DNA of 64,000 bases from Sambucus nigra. Taxonomy: Eukaryota; Streptophyta; Magnoliopsida; Dipsacales; Adoxaceae. The stretch lies in assembly GCA_949130495.1 (NCBI GenBank), contig OX422211.1, positions 399,213,049 through 399,277,048 of the forward strand, read 5' to 3'. Positions within the stretch are counted from its first letter, which is position 1; every line of letters begins with the position of its first letter. The translations under genes were made by a program, and so were the position numbers. Shown one piece after another: positions 1 through 10,614 of the stretch. The notes under the pieces were generated by a model that worked only from the letters and a program-made list of their open reading frames with translations, ran no database searches and was not told where the DNA came from.

Positions 1-1389
1 TTGAGGCTTCTTCAGTTGAGGGTGCCGTTGATGTTCCTGAGGGAATAAGTCTTCCCCCAACGGTTTCTACCATTATGGCCCACGTTGTGACTCCCATTCT
101 CGCTCCTACTACTTCTGAGGTACTTTGCCAGTATTTTTTTGAACCTTTTTCAACCTTTCAAATTTCACCTATGATGGTGGTTTAATACTAGGAACACTTG
201 TTAAGGTTTTCCATAAACTCCACCTATAACTGTGACTTAACAACGAAAACACTTGATAAGATTTTTCATAAACTCCACCTATAATGGTGACTTAACAACG
301 AAAACACTTTCTAAGATTTTTTCATAAACTCCACCTATAATGATGACTTAACAACGAAAACACTTGATAAGATTTTTCATAAACTCCACCTATAACGGTG
401 ACTTAACAACGAAAACACTTGCTAAGATTTTTTCATAAACTCCACCTATAACGGCGACTTAACAACGAAAACACTTGTTAAGATTTTTCATAAACTCCAC
501 CTATAACGATGACTCAACAACGAAAACACTTGTTAAGATTTTTCATGAACTCCACCTATAACGGTGACTTAACAACGAAAACACTTGTTAAGATTTTTCA
601 TAAACTCCACCTATAACGGTGACTTAACAACAAAACACTAGTTAAGATTTTTCATAAACTCCACCAATAATGGTGACTTAACAATGAAAACACTTGTTAA
701 GATTTTCCATAAACACCACATGTAATGGTGACATAACAATGAAAACACTTGTTAATATTTTTCATACACTCATTATTTGTTCTACCTGTTCTTAGGTTGC
801 ACGGGAGAATTCTCCACCAGTTATTTTTCCTACCCTATCACCCCATTGAGAACCCGTTGTTTCAGAAGACTCCAGCCACAACGATCAAGGTTCCACAACC
901 GGTGCTGATGCTGAGAGCGAATCTGGTTGTGAGCTTCCTCTGCCTGACTTGGCTCCTCATGCCTTCTGCCTGATGGTGCTCCAGTGTTCTCCTCAGATTC
1001 CGATCAATCATCGCTTGGTAGTTGAGATGCTTGCAAACCACCATCCCAAAACGTTCATCGTGGATTGCCTACGTTCCAATATCTCTGTGATGAGCTACAG
1101 GCTTCAGGGTATGGCTATCGTTGTGGTTGAGATTGCCAGTACTCCAACCTTAACCGTTACTAGAACCCTCCTCAACCAATTCCTGGGTCACCTGAAGGAG
1201 TTGGGTCGTGATGGCTTTCGCCTTGATTGGCTTATTACGCATTTGAAAACTTTGAAGAGCCAGCGACTGGATAGCCAGAGGGAACTGCTCTGGAAGCATC
1301 AGGAGGATCAACGGGCTGAGGAAGCTAAGTTGGTCGAGTTAGCACCTCTTCTTGAAGTCGTTGACAAAGAGGTGTGGGACCTCAAATAA
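1..1389 (+). pseudogene. 3' exons of the antisense PMD accessory gene, element A copy
   Basis: The last two exons of the accessory gene seen more fully at 27613-38335. The upstream exon (1-119) encodes a Ser/Thr/Pro-rich tail and ends at a GT donor at 120-121. The intron ends at a pyrimidine-rich tract and TTAG at 792-795. The last exon (796-1389) runs open except for a TGA near 847 and encodes about 195 residues: a Ser/Asp-rich linker, a motif ELPLPDLAPHAF, a hydrophobic stretch around VMSYRLQGMAIVVVEIAST, and a charged, probably coiled-coil C-terminus rich in K, R, E and Q ending in VWDLK. In copy B a CGG codon stands where this copy has TGA, and copy B has its own TGA elsewhere. Function unknown. 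The gene converges on pol. Confidence 0.7.
165..775 (+). repeat. Minisatellite inside the last intron of the PMD gene (copy A)
   Basis: About ten head-to-tail copies of a 55-60 bp unit containing the words CTCCACCTATAA, GTGACTTAACAACG and AAAACACTTGTTAAG. Units differ by a few substitutions. The array almost fills the 120-795 intron, leaving only the splice donor, acceptor and flanking pyrimidine tract as unique sequence. The same array is in copy B (30835-30955 and 37191-37690). Confidence 0.9.
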
Positions 1390-1831
1390 TCTCTGCTCTT
1401 GGAAAAGTCGAAGCGAGCAAAGCTCCTCATCGAGCATAGACAATCGCAAACGAGGCTGAAGGGTTCTATAAATGCCTAACAGTCTTGGCTGACCGCTTCT
1501 TCGGGCCTTCCTGGATATTTTTTCTCTTCCCCAGATCCGTGGTTCCTCTTAGGCTAATGAACTTGTGTATATATTTTTCTTTTTCTTCTTCTTATGTAGT
1601 TATTGGGTAATAGCTCCCAATTTTGTAATGCCCCAAAGTTTATGAATGAAGAAAAAATATATGTTTTCCATGTCATCTCTTTGTGTCACAATTTCTTGTG
1701 TACATTATGAAGTTCTATAATTCTTTCATCTCCACTTGAGTTGTAATAAAAAGAACTTGCATACTCATCATAAAAAGAAGTTGTGTATTCATAACAACAT
1801 CTAGATACATCAGTGGTCCAAACCTAATTTC
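1390..1831. other. Convergent gap between PMD gene and pol, element A
   Basis: Tail-to-tail spacer. Translation of the plus strand continues with frameshifts to about 1555, matching the copy B sequence around CTTCGGGCCTTCCTGG. Then come T-rich stretches and TGAATGAAGAAA, plausible 3' processing signals. No other gene is seen. Confidence 0.6.
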
Positions 1832-3345
1832 TTACACATGGTAGACTTTCAACCATTTATTGTTAATCTTGAATGGCTTATCTTCCTCCATCCTAGAAAT
1901 TAAGCAATAACCTAAGTCATGAGATTATTTTATAATGAAAGGTCCCTCCTAATTTTCTGCAAACTTAGGTAGAGGAATACCCCTGATGTGTTTCACTGCT
2001 GCCTTCAACACGAGGTCTCCCTCTACGAACTTCCTCGGTCTTACTAAGTTATCATATGCCCTGGAAAGCTGTTTCGTATACATTCGAAAGTGTTGCATCA
2101 CATTATCTCTGTGATCATCCAACGCCTCTAGCTGCACATGTCTACTCTGAGGGAGCACGCTACTTCGAAAGGCATATCGAGCAGAGGTAACTTCTAACTC
2201 CACTGGAAGGATTACCTCATCCCCATAAACGAGGGAGAACGGAGTATACGTTGTGGGCTTTCTCTTAGTTGTTCGATAGGCCCATAATACAACTGGTATC
2301 TTATCATCCCACTCTCCTAAGAAATCCTCCATCATTTTAGCCAAGATATTAACCAAAGTTTTGTTAGTCGCTTTGGCCTAACCGTTTCCCTTGGGATATG
2401 CCACCGTCGAAGTATGATGAACAATGTACTTGTCTGTGAGTATTGTTACTTCTGAATTGAGGAAAGGGGTTCCATTATATGAAAGGATAACCTTTGGGAT
2501 CCCAAAATGGCAAATAATGTATTCTCTGGTGCAGTTGCTCACCACCCCCACTGTTGCCCTTCTCAGTGGTATCGCATCAGCCCACTTTATGAAACACTCC
2601 ATTGCTACTAGTATTCATATCTTACCCCTTGAAGAATGGTGTATTTCCCCTACCAGGTCGAACACCCTAGTGTGAAAAGGATAAGGCGTCGCTAGGGAGT
2701 GAAGGTCCACTGATGGGGCATGGATCATATTTCCTTGAAGTTGGAAAACTTTGCATTTTTGAACAAACTCAGCGGAGTCTTTCTCCATCGTTGGCCAATA
2801 ATACCCCAACATCATCAACTAATCATACAACTTAACCCCTACTATGTGAGCTGGCCTCAGTTGCTTATTCTTTCATGATGCAAAGCAATGGCCTATTGAT
2901 GTATCCCCTTTGGTAAAGGTGTCCCTCCTGAATGTAGAATCTCAAGGCCCTTTGCTTGAGTCCCATCGCGTCGATCTTTTCTATTGGGATGACTCCATCT
3001 CTAATGAAGTCTATGTAGGGTCGTCTCCAATCAGGTTAAGTTTCCATGAAATGATATTCAATTGCTTCAAAGAATAACTAGCATTTATCTCACTTCCGTT
3101 GTAGCTGTACTGCGTCTTATTTTATTCTAGGCCAAAAATACCCCTCTCTTTGAATCCTTCGGTAGAGAGGTATTTCAGTTGTCTCACAGTGCTCTTCATG
3201 TCTTTTCTTTAATCTTTGATCTACTTCTTGTGAGCTGATGCACCTTGACAGCCATCCTCCCGCGTTCCTAAAGTAAAGTTTCCCCTGGTTTGTGAAGTAT
3301 TGCGCTAATTCTCTTAGTTCCATCGTTCCTTCGCCAGACTCCATC
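1832..3345 (-). pseudogene. Integrase region of element A pol
   Basis: C-terminal part of pol, from just after the hAT insertion to the stop at 1832-1834 (KVYHV then TAA). It reads, N to C: a first zinc-binding module (HEEHCETTEIPLYRR, GYFWP, about 3117-3250), a linker, a second module of the usual integrase HHCC type (GYYWPTMEKDSAEF, 2740-2815), the catalytic core (HFGIPKVILSYNGTPF, then AYPKGNG; 2378-2602) and a C-terminal region with the Tat-type YRTTKRKP and YGDEVILPVELEV motifs (1949-2356). The usual SDNG of the second catalytic Asp reads SYNG, so a key residue is lost, and there are several stops. In the family this enzyme inserts the cDNA into the host genome. It cannot work here. Confidence 0.85.
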
Positions 3346-3423
3346 CAGTGGCGGACCCAGGATTTTAGCAAGGGGTGGGCGAAAAATAAAATAATATTTC
3401 ATAAATAACAACAAACTAATTTT

Positions 3424-4315
3424 AACAATGTTTTTACAATAAACTAATTATTTTTCAATAAACTAATTTTTAGAACACACTAATTTTTTTCAATGTTTTT
3501 AAAATAAACTAACAATGTTTTTAGATTAAATTAACAATGTCAACAATTTTTAGAACACACTAATTTATAGATTAAATTAACAATGTCAACAAACTAATTT
3601 AACAATGTTTTTACAATAAACTAATTATTTTTCAATAAACTAATTTTTAGAACACACTAATTTTTTTCAATGTTTTTATAATAAACTAACAATGTTTTTA
3701 GATTAAATTAACAATGTCAACAATTTTTAGAACACACTATTTTTTAGATTAAATTAACAATGTCAACAATCTAATTTAACAATGTTTTTACAATATACTA
3801 ATTATTTTTCAATAAACTAATTTTTAGAACACACTAATTTTTTTCAATATTTTTATAATAAACTAACAATGTTTTTAGATTAAATTAACAATGTCAACAA
3901 TTTTTAGAACACACTATTTTTTAGATTAAATTAACAATGTCAACAATCTAATTTAACAATGTTTTTACAATAAACTAATTATTTTTCAATAAACTAATTT
4001 TTAGAACACACTAATTTTTTTCAATGTTTTTATAATAAACTAACAATGTTTTTAGATTAAATTAACAATGTCAACAATTTTTAGAACACACTATTTTTTA
4101 GATTAAATTAACAATTTCAACAATCTAATTTAACAATGTTTTTACAATATAGTAAATATTTTTCAATAAACTAATTTTTAGAACACACTAATTTTTTTCA
4201 ATGTTTTTATAATAAACTAACAATGTTTTTAGATTAAATTAACAATGTCAACAATTTTTAGAACACACTATTTTTTAGATTAAATTAACAATGTCATTGT
4301 CAACAATCTAATTTA
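3424..4315. repeat. 177-bp tandem repeat inside the hAT element
   Basis: The word AACAATGTTTTTACAAT recurs near 3424, 3601, 3778, 3955 and 4132, exactly 177 bp apart. The last unit has a 6-bp insertion and ends near 4315. Units are very AT-rich, contain shorter internal repeats (TAGAACACACTA, AGATTAAATTAACAATGTC) and are nearly identical, so the array probably expanded recently. Confidence 0.92.
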
Positions 4316-4319
4316 ACAT

Positions 4320-4720
4320 TGTTAGTTTATTTTAGGAGAAGAATGTCAAAATTACCTCTGCAATGGGGATATTTTAGGAGAAGAACTGCAGCACAAAACA
4401 AGGCTCTTGTGCTCCTTCCTTTGCTGTTTGTTAGGAGAAGAAAGAGGGAGGGAGGGGACGGCGTCACGTCAAGGCGCTGCCGCCGGTCGCGGAGTAGCTG
4501 GTGGAGAGAGAGAGAGGAGAGGCCGAGTAGCTGGTGGAGAGGAGAGGCCGAGTAGCTGGTGGGGAGAGAGAGAGAGCTGGAGGAGCTACTCTGCTACTGC
4601 CTGTGTCGCCGGACCACCGGCGGTAGAGCGAAGAGAACAAAGAAGAAGAGAGGCGGCGGCTGTCAGTGTTAGGGAACTTAGGGTAAATGAAAAATAAAAG
4701 CCATGTGTTGAGTTGTTGTG
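4320..4720. other. GC-rich segment in the hAT element, possibly captured gene DNA
   Basis: Composition changes sharply from AT-rich repeats to GC-rich sequence with GGCGGCGG-type words and two or three near-copies of a segment containing GGCCGAGTAGCTGGTGGAGAG. Read on the minus strand it resembles a CT-rich plant 5' untranslated leader with Pro/Ser-rich coding potential. ORFs occur in several frames, but none is conserved or long enough to name. It may be a captured host exon or simply the element's own subterminal DNA. Confidence 0.35.
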
Positions 4721-4901
4721 TATGTGTAGAGAATTGACTTTGGTTATTTTCGTTTCTGTCCCCAAAACTATTACACCTTCTATTATTAAATATTACACAT
4801 AGGTCCAAAAAAAAAACATATACTCGGGAAAAAAATTCTGAAAAACCCGAGTGGGCGGCCGCCCACCTTCGGGACCACCTAGGTCCGCCCCTGACTCCAT
4901 C

Positions 4902-5533
4902 CATTTCCTGATTTCTCCCCTTCAGTCCGCGTCCTCTTCCATCAGTAAAATTAATTGTATTACCGAAGGAGACGTCCTTTGTTGTATCACGACAATAATT
5001 GTATCGTTCCTCATGACCATTTTCTAGGCAATGGTGGCATAAGCGTCTGGATGACAATTCATTGTTTTGGGATGTCTCTTGATCTTTGTTCAATGGATCT
5101 GGTAGAGGAGCCTCTGAATGATTGTCTTATATAGTGCCAAACTCATGTTGTTCAACGCATATTCTCCGTTCACCTGCTGAATTATCAAGTTCGAATCACC
5201 CTTGATGCAAAGTGCACGAATTACTCTTCGAAGAGCCTCTACCAACCCTAGCACCAATGCTTCATAGTCTTCCTCGTTGTTGGAATAAGTGAAATCTAAC
5301 TCGTAGGAAAGGAAAATCTCCTCCATTCCTTTTGAAAGAATAACCCCTGCTCCTGTTTTCTTTTCTGCCGAAGACCCATCAAACTGCATCATCCATTCTT
5401 CATCCGTTGCATCTAGGTGATTGGCATGAAAATTGTCTCCCGGAATACTTTCTTTAGGTGGCTCAAACGTTCCCGAGGGGAAGATTGCCAACAGATCGGC
5501 GCACGCTTGGCTTTTGATTGCGAGAGGAACCAC
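4902..5533 (-). pseudogene. Second (archaeal-type) RNase H domain of element A pol
   Basis: Minus-strand reading gives WMMQFDGSSAEKKTGAGVIL, then NNEEDYEALVLGLVEA and IKGDSNLIIQQVNGEYA (5090-5533): the Asp, Glu and Asp positions expected for the extra RNase H that Tat/Ogre elements carry between the ordinary RNase H and the integrase. It lies directly after an IKSQACADLLA tether shared with element B. The segment 4902-5089 continues the linker toward the integrase zinc modules and has stops. In the family this domain degrades RNA in RNA/DNA hybrids during reverse transcription. Its presence is the main reason for calling element A a Tat element. Confidence 0.85.
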
Positions 5534-6660
5534 ACACTTTAAGTCATATTAGGAGAGGATGATGAACCACCTAGCTTCTCTACCAATCAATATAGTTCTT
5601 GCCAACAAATACTTAATAGGATCACATCTAGTTATAATATGAATTGTAAAAGATAACATATAATGTGTAAGTTTTTGTGCTACAAAGACTAAGGCTAAAC
5701 CATGCATTTACAAGCTACTATATTTGACTTCTAGCTCGTGGATGACTCTTCTGAGGTAGTAGACCGACCGTTCTTCCCCATTGATCTCTTGTGCCAAAAA
5801 AGCTCCCACAAACCTCATAGTGGATGTGAGGTATAGATGCAACTGTATTCCTGCCCGTGGGGGAACCATGATTTGTGGTGAAACGAGCAACTTCTTTAGA
5901 GTGAATCCTGGTGAACCTCCTCCCACTTGAATTTTGTGTTCCTTCGTAACAGATGCATCAACGGATGTGTAATCTTGGCTAACCCAGGCATAAATCTCCT
6001 AAGATATGAGACTTTACAGAGGAAACTATTTAGCCCCTTCGTCGTTCTTGGACTTGGCATCTCCAAGATCGCTCGCTGCTTGTCCTGGTCCATCTACACC
6101 CCTTACCGATCAACCACGAAGCCTAGAAATTTCTCACTTGTTACCCTAAAGATGCATTTCAGTGGGTTCATCCTCAATTTATACTTCATGCATCGGGCAA
6201 ACACCTTCCTTAAATCGCCCAGGTGGGACTTCTCCTTCCTTGATTTGATGACAAAATCATCCACATAGAATTCCATAAATTTATGGAAAAAGTCATGGAA
6301 AATAACCATCATTGTTCTCTGGTAAGTAGACCCAGTGTTCTTGAGTCCAAATGGCATTACTCTGTACATGAAATTTCCCAACGGGGTCCTAAATGCCATT
6401 TTTTCTACATCCGAGGGGTCCATCTTGATTAGGTTGTACCCTACATACCCATCCGTGAAGCTATACATCTCATGACCAAACGTTGCATCTATCAAGCTAT
6501 TAATGGAGGGTAGAGGGAACTCATCCTTGGGGAAATATCTATTCAAATCTTTGAAGTCCACGCAGATCCTTATTTGGTTTTTATCTTTCTTTCCCATCGG
6601 GACAATGCTAGATAGCCAAAGCGGGTGCTGTATCGGTTAGATATACCCTGTCGCCAATAA
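5534..6660 (-). pseudogene. Reverse transcriptase and first RNase H of element A
   Basis: An uninterrupted stretch (6103-6597) carries RT motifs in order: KNQIRICVDFKDLNR, EFPLPSINSLIDA, MYSFTDGYVGYNLIKM, VMPFGLKNTGSTYQR, and the active site FYVDD (codons at 6256-6267). It continues through SYLRRFMPGLAKITHPL (5896-6093) into the decayed first RNase H (ERSVYYLRRVIHELEVKYSSL, 5708-5926). The first catalytic motif reads FTDG rather than FMDG, with Asp kept. Stops and frame changes occur at about 5895-5925 and 6094-6102. RT copies element RNA into DNA in the virus-like particle. This copy is the least damaged RT in the window, but it sits in a broken polyprotein. Confidence 0.9.
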
Positions 6661-7551
6661 GCACTGGACCTCTTCCTTTATCTTTAAATCTAGCTCAGGC
6701 TTGCACGTTCTTATTGGTCATTTCATCGGAATGGCTGAAGGCATTACGTTCAATTTGTGACAGCTGACTCCCTCATCCATCCCTTCTATCTCCATGTATT
6801 TCCACGCAAAAACATCTATGAACTCTCGAATCAACATAACCAAAGCCTCTCATTTCTCCTTACTGAGATCTTTCGCGATAAAAATAGGCCTTGGATCCTC
6901 CTCTTCTTTCGCCAGGTTCAACTGCTCCAGTTCTTGCGCCTGTAGTTTCGATTGATCTGCCATGTATTTTGGTTCCTTGATGACCTCCTCCATAAATTCA
7001 TGTATGTTGGAGTTATCTATCACCATACATTGTCTCCGATGATCCACTAAACAACACTCATATATCAGGTCAGCCTCATTGTCAGCTTCTTCAACCGCCC
7101 GTTCACACCATTATAATAGATATATCACCTTTCCTTCTTCGGTAACGACCTTCTTGAACTGTCTGCTGGTAGATATAGTTTATTTCCGCTTCTTCTCTCT
7201 AGAAGCCTCGACCATTCTTTTTTCTAAAAATCGGCTCAAGACACTTTATCGTTGGACATCATGCTCCATCGGATCCACTCGGGGTCTCATCTAGTCTTTA
7301 AGTTACTTTGAAATGTTTTGGGGCTGAGGGACCACCTGGTGAGCTTCCTCGGGCATCACTCTTACGCTGCTTGCAACCTCTTTATTCTTCTCGTTCAAGG
7401 GCCACATCTTTTCTCTGATCAAGGGAACCCATGCTCCCTCCATTATTCTCGTTAGGACTCGAACATCCTCCTCCAATTATGTATAAAATACCTCATCTAC
7501 CAAGTCATCTTCCTCAATAGCGAAGAGCCTCTTCTTAGGCCTAATAGTCAC
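6661..7551 (-). pseudogene. Linker between protease and reverse transcriptase, element A
   Basis: Decayed coding DNA joining the protease to the RT. One open stretch (6850-7047) encodes an acidic segment (MDHRRQCMVIDNSNIHEFME, then LNLAKEEEDPRPIFIAKDL) that is also recognisable in element B at about 42200-42400. Stops occur elsewhere. No separate catalytic domain is seen. It probably served as a spacer in the polyprotein. Confidence 0.6.
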
Positions 7552-8081
7552 CTACGTTCCCTTAATATTCGCCTTAGCGCATTGGTGGTACGTAAAAGGA
7601 ACTAGCCCTTGGTTGTGCATCCACACCCTTCCTATTAGCAGATGATAGGAAGTTGCAATCTCTATTATGTGGAACTTGATATGGGAACTTAGTTTTTCGA
7701 TTACAATCCCAACATTCACGTACCCAATGGACTTGGAAGATTGGTTATCATACCCCGAAATCACCAAAGGCATGGGGACCAACCTTTCTTGTAGAATATT
7801 GGTTGCGTGGAAGGAGTTGATTGGCCTAATATTGATGGAAGTTCCTCCATCCATAAGAGTCCATGCGAAACTAATTCCGTTGACGCTGGAGGTCACATAT
7901 AATGGCCTATTATAGGGAATCTTATAGCCCTATCTGCATCGCTGAAGGTTACTTTTGACAGAAACCTCCTCACCAACCTGGCAATGGGTCCCTTCCATCT
8001 CAGCGAAGGAATCGTGTTCTTCCTCACAATGTCAAGTATTGCTTGGGTTATTTCCAACCTACTCTCTTTCGGTATCCCCAA
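7552..8081 (-). pseudogene. Aspartic protease region of element A pol
   Basis: Minus-strand reading contains VNGISFAWTLMDGGTSINI, the Ty3/gypsy protease motif with DGGTS in place of the usual D-S/T-G, followed by LVPMPLVISGYDNQSSKSIG and the family end motif YHLLIGRVWMHNQGLVPFTY. The upstream part (7893-8081) gives MGIPKESRLEITQ and WKGPIARLVRRF. A frameshift at about 7893-7915 separates the two parts. The enzyme would cut the polyprotein as a homodimer. The Gly at the middle motif position also occurs in element B, so it is likely a family trait. Confidence 0.8.
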
Positions 8082-8093
8082 CTGGTCGAAGAA

Positions 8094-8520
8094 CTAGGTG
8101 AATTTTAGGGATTTTAAAACTTCACAGTACTCTAGGACTCGATCTGCTTCCTCACCTTCAACGCTATATACATCCTCTACGTCTTTGGCGCTTGACTCAT
8201 CATAGGCTAGTACTACATTAGCCATTCCCTTTGTATAATCTTCTAGAGCTTCTTCGAACTCTCCCCGTTTCGTAGTTGTCTTTCTTTCTTCCCTCTCTAC
8301 TTCCTCATCATAGGCCACCACCAAATTGGCTCCATGTCCTGGGAGTGGGTTGTTGTTAACGTTCTGCGGGGGGATTTACAACGTCCCTGCTTTCACATAC
8401 TTATCGATGATTCTCCTCAGCGTGAAATATCTCTTAGTTGGATGCTAGATCTTCCGATGAATATGGAAATATTTGGGATCCTCCCTTGTTACCGCATAGG
8501 GTTCCCCCACGGGAATGCCT
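8094..8520 (-). pseudogene. C-terminal part of gag, element A
   Basis: Acidic segment with VVAYDEEVEREERKTTTK and EFEEALEDYTKGMANVVLAYDE, matching 43487-43670 of element B. Upstream residues (8330-8520) correspond to the RKIQHPTERYF-type part of gag but contain stops. At about 8520 homology to gag ends abruptly and LTR sequence begins, so everything N-terminal is deleted. Confidence 0.75.
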
Positions 8521-8859
8521 TTTACCACAACAAGGTCATTCGATAGAACATGAAAGCTCTCCCAAACCGTGCCAATCCTGGTCTCTTGGGAGTACCATTT
8601 GAACTCACACTAAACCTCATTATTATTATCATTACATCATTACAACTGTTATAACAAAGATACAATATGACTAACATAATAAGCTAAAGTATGTGTTGCC
8701 ATGCTAAGCTGCCTCGCTGAGTTTCCACGCTTGGGCTGCCACGTCGAACTGCCATGCTTGAGATGCCACGTTGAGCTGCCTCAGTTTCTTAATCCCAAAC
8801 AATGTTGCCAATGGGGGGATTATGCCTAATCTTAGGATTACCTTCGATCCCCTTATACA
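8521..8859 (-). repeat. Remnant of the 5' LTR of element A (start of LTR only)
   Basis: Matches the first 340 bp or so (minus-strand sense) of the LTRs at 45258-46444, 25519-26706 and 55666-56885, including the repeated GAGCTGCC / TTGCCACGC words and CTAATCTTAGGATTACC. It is joined directly to gag at 8520/8521. The outer LTR border is at 8859 and is followed by GAAAT. Confidence 0.85.
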
Positions 8860-8894
8860 GAAATAGAAGGGGGAGAGAAGAGTCATAGCCCACT

Positions 8895-9735
8895 GAGATT
8901 TCAGACTAATGGTAAAACTTTTTGAGACTGTCCAGGTTGACTGGAGATTCCATTTATTTTCCATAAAGGTCTGAGCATAGCAACACCTTCTGAGAGAGTC
9001 TTCATCACTATGTACGGGTCACTCTAATTTGGTTTATATTTCCCTCCGAGGTCCCAAACAGGTTCTATGATCTCTTTGAGGGTAAATTCTCCTTTCTAGA
9101 CACTAAAATCCTTAATATTTTAGTTGAATGATCACGCTTTTCGATGATAGTACCCTTGTATATGCTACAGAGACTTTAGTCACTTTTCATAAAAGAGAGA
9201 TAATTCCTCCAATGGTTAGGTTCCATTCTTCCTCGTCAACCCTGCCTTCAATAAAGACATGAAGGGAAGTATTTCTAGCTCAACGGGCATGAATGATTCC
9301 ATGCCATATACTAGAGAATAAGGGGTAGCCCTAGTACTCCTTCTTATTGAAATGTGATAACCCCAGAGCACGTAAGGCATCACGTCGACCCAATCTATGC
9401 AACTTTCAGTCATCTTACTGAATATAGTCTTGAGGCTTTTGTTAATGGCTTCAATAGAACCATATTTGGGTAAATAGGGAGAATATTTATGTCTCGAAAT
9501 CTCTTACTCATAGACTAGTTATGTGACCTCAACTTCAAAATATATCCCATTATTTGACACTAACTTGTAGGTAACTCCATTTCAGTAGACAATGTTCTTT
9601 CTGATAAACTTGGACACTTTTTTGGAATTCAGTATTGCATATGACTCAACTTCGACCCATTTGGTGAAGTAATGAATGGCAACCAGGATAAATTCGTGAC
9701 CATTTGAAGCTTTGGGACTAACTTTTCCTATGATG
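8895..9735 (-). pseudogene. Integrase fragment of a different Tat-type element
   Basis: Minus-strand translation gives, N to C: GIDIIGKVSPKASNGHEFIL, HYFTKWVEVESYAIL, VSNNGIYFEVEV, then MTESCIDWVDVMPYVLWGYH, RRSTRATPYSLVYGMESFMP and a C-terminal ESPVNLDSLKKFYH end. These are the integrase core and C-terminal motifs of the RIRE2/Tat type, clearly distinct from elements A and B, which read GYTPLSFIYGAKAIFP here. The second catalytic Asp position reads SNNG instead of SDNG. Several stops and frameshifts. There is no LTR of its own. It begins some 35 bp beyond the end of element A's LTR, so A may have inserted near the end of this older element. Confidence 0.8.
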
Positions 9736-9819
9736 TCGATCCCCGAGTTGAAGAGGTCACGTTATACAACTCACGGGGAGATAAGTTTGCAGTGGATCTC
9801 TGCATTCAAGCTTAGTGGA

Positions 9820-10050
9820 GACGATGGTTTTGGGCTTCGGTGGATACCGCGACACGAGGAGTGTCGAGTAACACGTTGGAGCTTCGCGTACTATAAATTT
9901 GGAGGTCGAGGACGGCATAAGCATGAACTGAGTGAGTCAATGTCTGTAAGTCTTTTGAGTCTCTTATAAAACCTATTTTGTAGTGGATTTTGTCTAGGCC
10001 CAGCCATCCGAGGTTTTTCCCATTTGGGTTTTCCTCATACATTGGCACGT
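9820..10050 (+). repeat. Relic of a Ty1/copia-type 3' end and LTR
   Basis: AAGCTTAGTGGAGA is followed by GGTTTTGGGCTTCGGTGGATACC, resembling the copia polypurine tract and LTR start, and then by GAGGTTTTTCCCATTTGGGT (about 10008), the word typical of copia LTR R regions. No copia coding sequence is seen. Borders are uncertain; it merges with the inverted LTR arm to the right. Confidence 0.45.
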
Positions 10051-10077
10051 TGTGGTTCTTATTTTCGCAATTTACTT

Positions 10078-10601
10078 TATTAAATCACATAGATGTATGC
10101 TTAGGATAATATGGATAAAATTGGATAATTTTACTTCAATTAATCAAATTATCAATCTCATCGCATTAATTGGAAATTTCTTATGCTAACTTGTAAACTT
10201 GCAAAAAGAATTTAATATTATAATATATCTCTACTTGGAAAATTTTAATTGGGTTGTGTGTGTGCATTCCATGAAATAAACTTAGTGCATATAACCTTGC
10301 AACTTCACCAATTAATTCGAGGTAAAGCATATAAGTCTTAATTTATAGTTTTTATTCCCTTTTTCTCAATCGTAATTTAAACACATGCCTAGTTTTGTTT
10401 ACTTCTTATCTTTTAAACTTTTATTCTTGAAATAATAAATCAATTAAGATCTAGCAATATTTGTTATGGATTCGATCCCCGGATTGTCCGATGTACTCCC
10501 TTAAAGAGTGTATTCATAGTTTAGGGTTTTCGTATTGTAGTGGGAAACCAAACAACGAATGGGGTTGGTAACGCGAACGTCATTGTTTTCCCCTGTAATC
10601 A
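10078..10601 (+). repeat. Inverted LTR arm of an Athila-like family (left arm of palindrome)
   Basis: The reverse complement of this segment matches the start of the LTR at 10615-12038: ATTGATTTATTATTT, GAATAAAAGT, CTAGGCATGTGTTT and AAAACTATA occur in both in mirrored order. Similarity is clear from about 10325 to 10601 and fades further left. The arm ends in ...CCCCTGTAATCA at 10601, 13 bp from the opposite LTR. Its words GATTCGATCCCCGG and CCGATG correspond to GTATCGAATCC in the partner. Confidence 0.7.
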
Positions 10602-10614
10602 AAATGCACCATTT

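Larger units (their letters stand above)
3346..4893. mobile_element. Non-autonomous hAT-type DNA transposon
   Basis: Terminal inverted repeats CAGTGGCGGACCCAGG (left, 3346-3361) and CAGGGGCGGACCTAGG (read inward from the right end at 4893) are flanked by an exact 8-bp duplication ACTCCATC at 3338-3345 and 4894-4901. An 8-bp TSD with CAG-starting ends is the hAT signature. It is inserted in element A pol between the second RNase H and the integrase. Inside are an AT-rich 177-bp tandem array and a short GC-rich segment. There is no transposase ORF, so it must have been moved by an enzyme supplied elsewhere. Element B has no insertion at this place, which confirms the boundaries. Confidence 0.9.
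1..8859 (-). mobile_element. Element A: truncated Tat-type Ty3/gypsy retrotransposon
   Basis: Gag-pol reads on the minus strand in the order gag, protease, reverse transcriptase, RNase H, second RNase H, integrase, which is the Ty3/gypsy order. The second (archaeal-type) RNase H is the hallmark of the Tat/Ogre group. A plus-strand accessory gene lies beyond pol. The right end is the 5' LTR start at 8859 (TGTATAAGGGGAT on the minus strand). Compared with element B (25519-46444), the gag N-terminus, primer site and about 850 bp of 5' LTR are missing through one deletion at about 8520/8521. The left end and 3' LTR lie outside the window. A hAT element interrupts it at 3346-4893. Many stops and frameshifts make it non-autonomous. 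Confidence 0.9.

Noticed and set aside
165..775. Regular 55-60 bp repeats that could be mistaken for a CRISPR array
   Set aside because: The units are joined without unique spacers and lie in a plant retrotransposon intron.
4464..5093. A 209-codon minus-strand ORF
   Set aside because: It crosses the hAT border at 4893: half hAT DNA, half pol linker. It is a chance fusion, not a gene.
10467..10500. GATTCGATCCCCGG resembling a tRNA T-arm
   Set aside because: No acceptor or anticodon stem can be drawn; it is part of the inverted LTR arm and mirrors GTATCGAATCC at about 10740.
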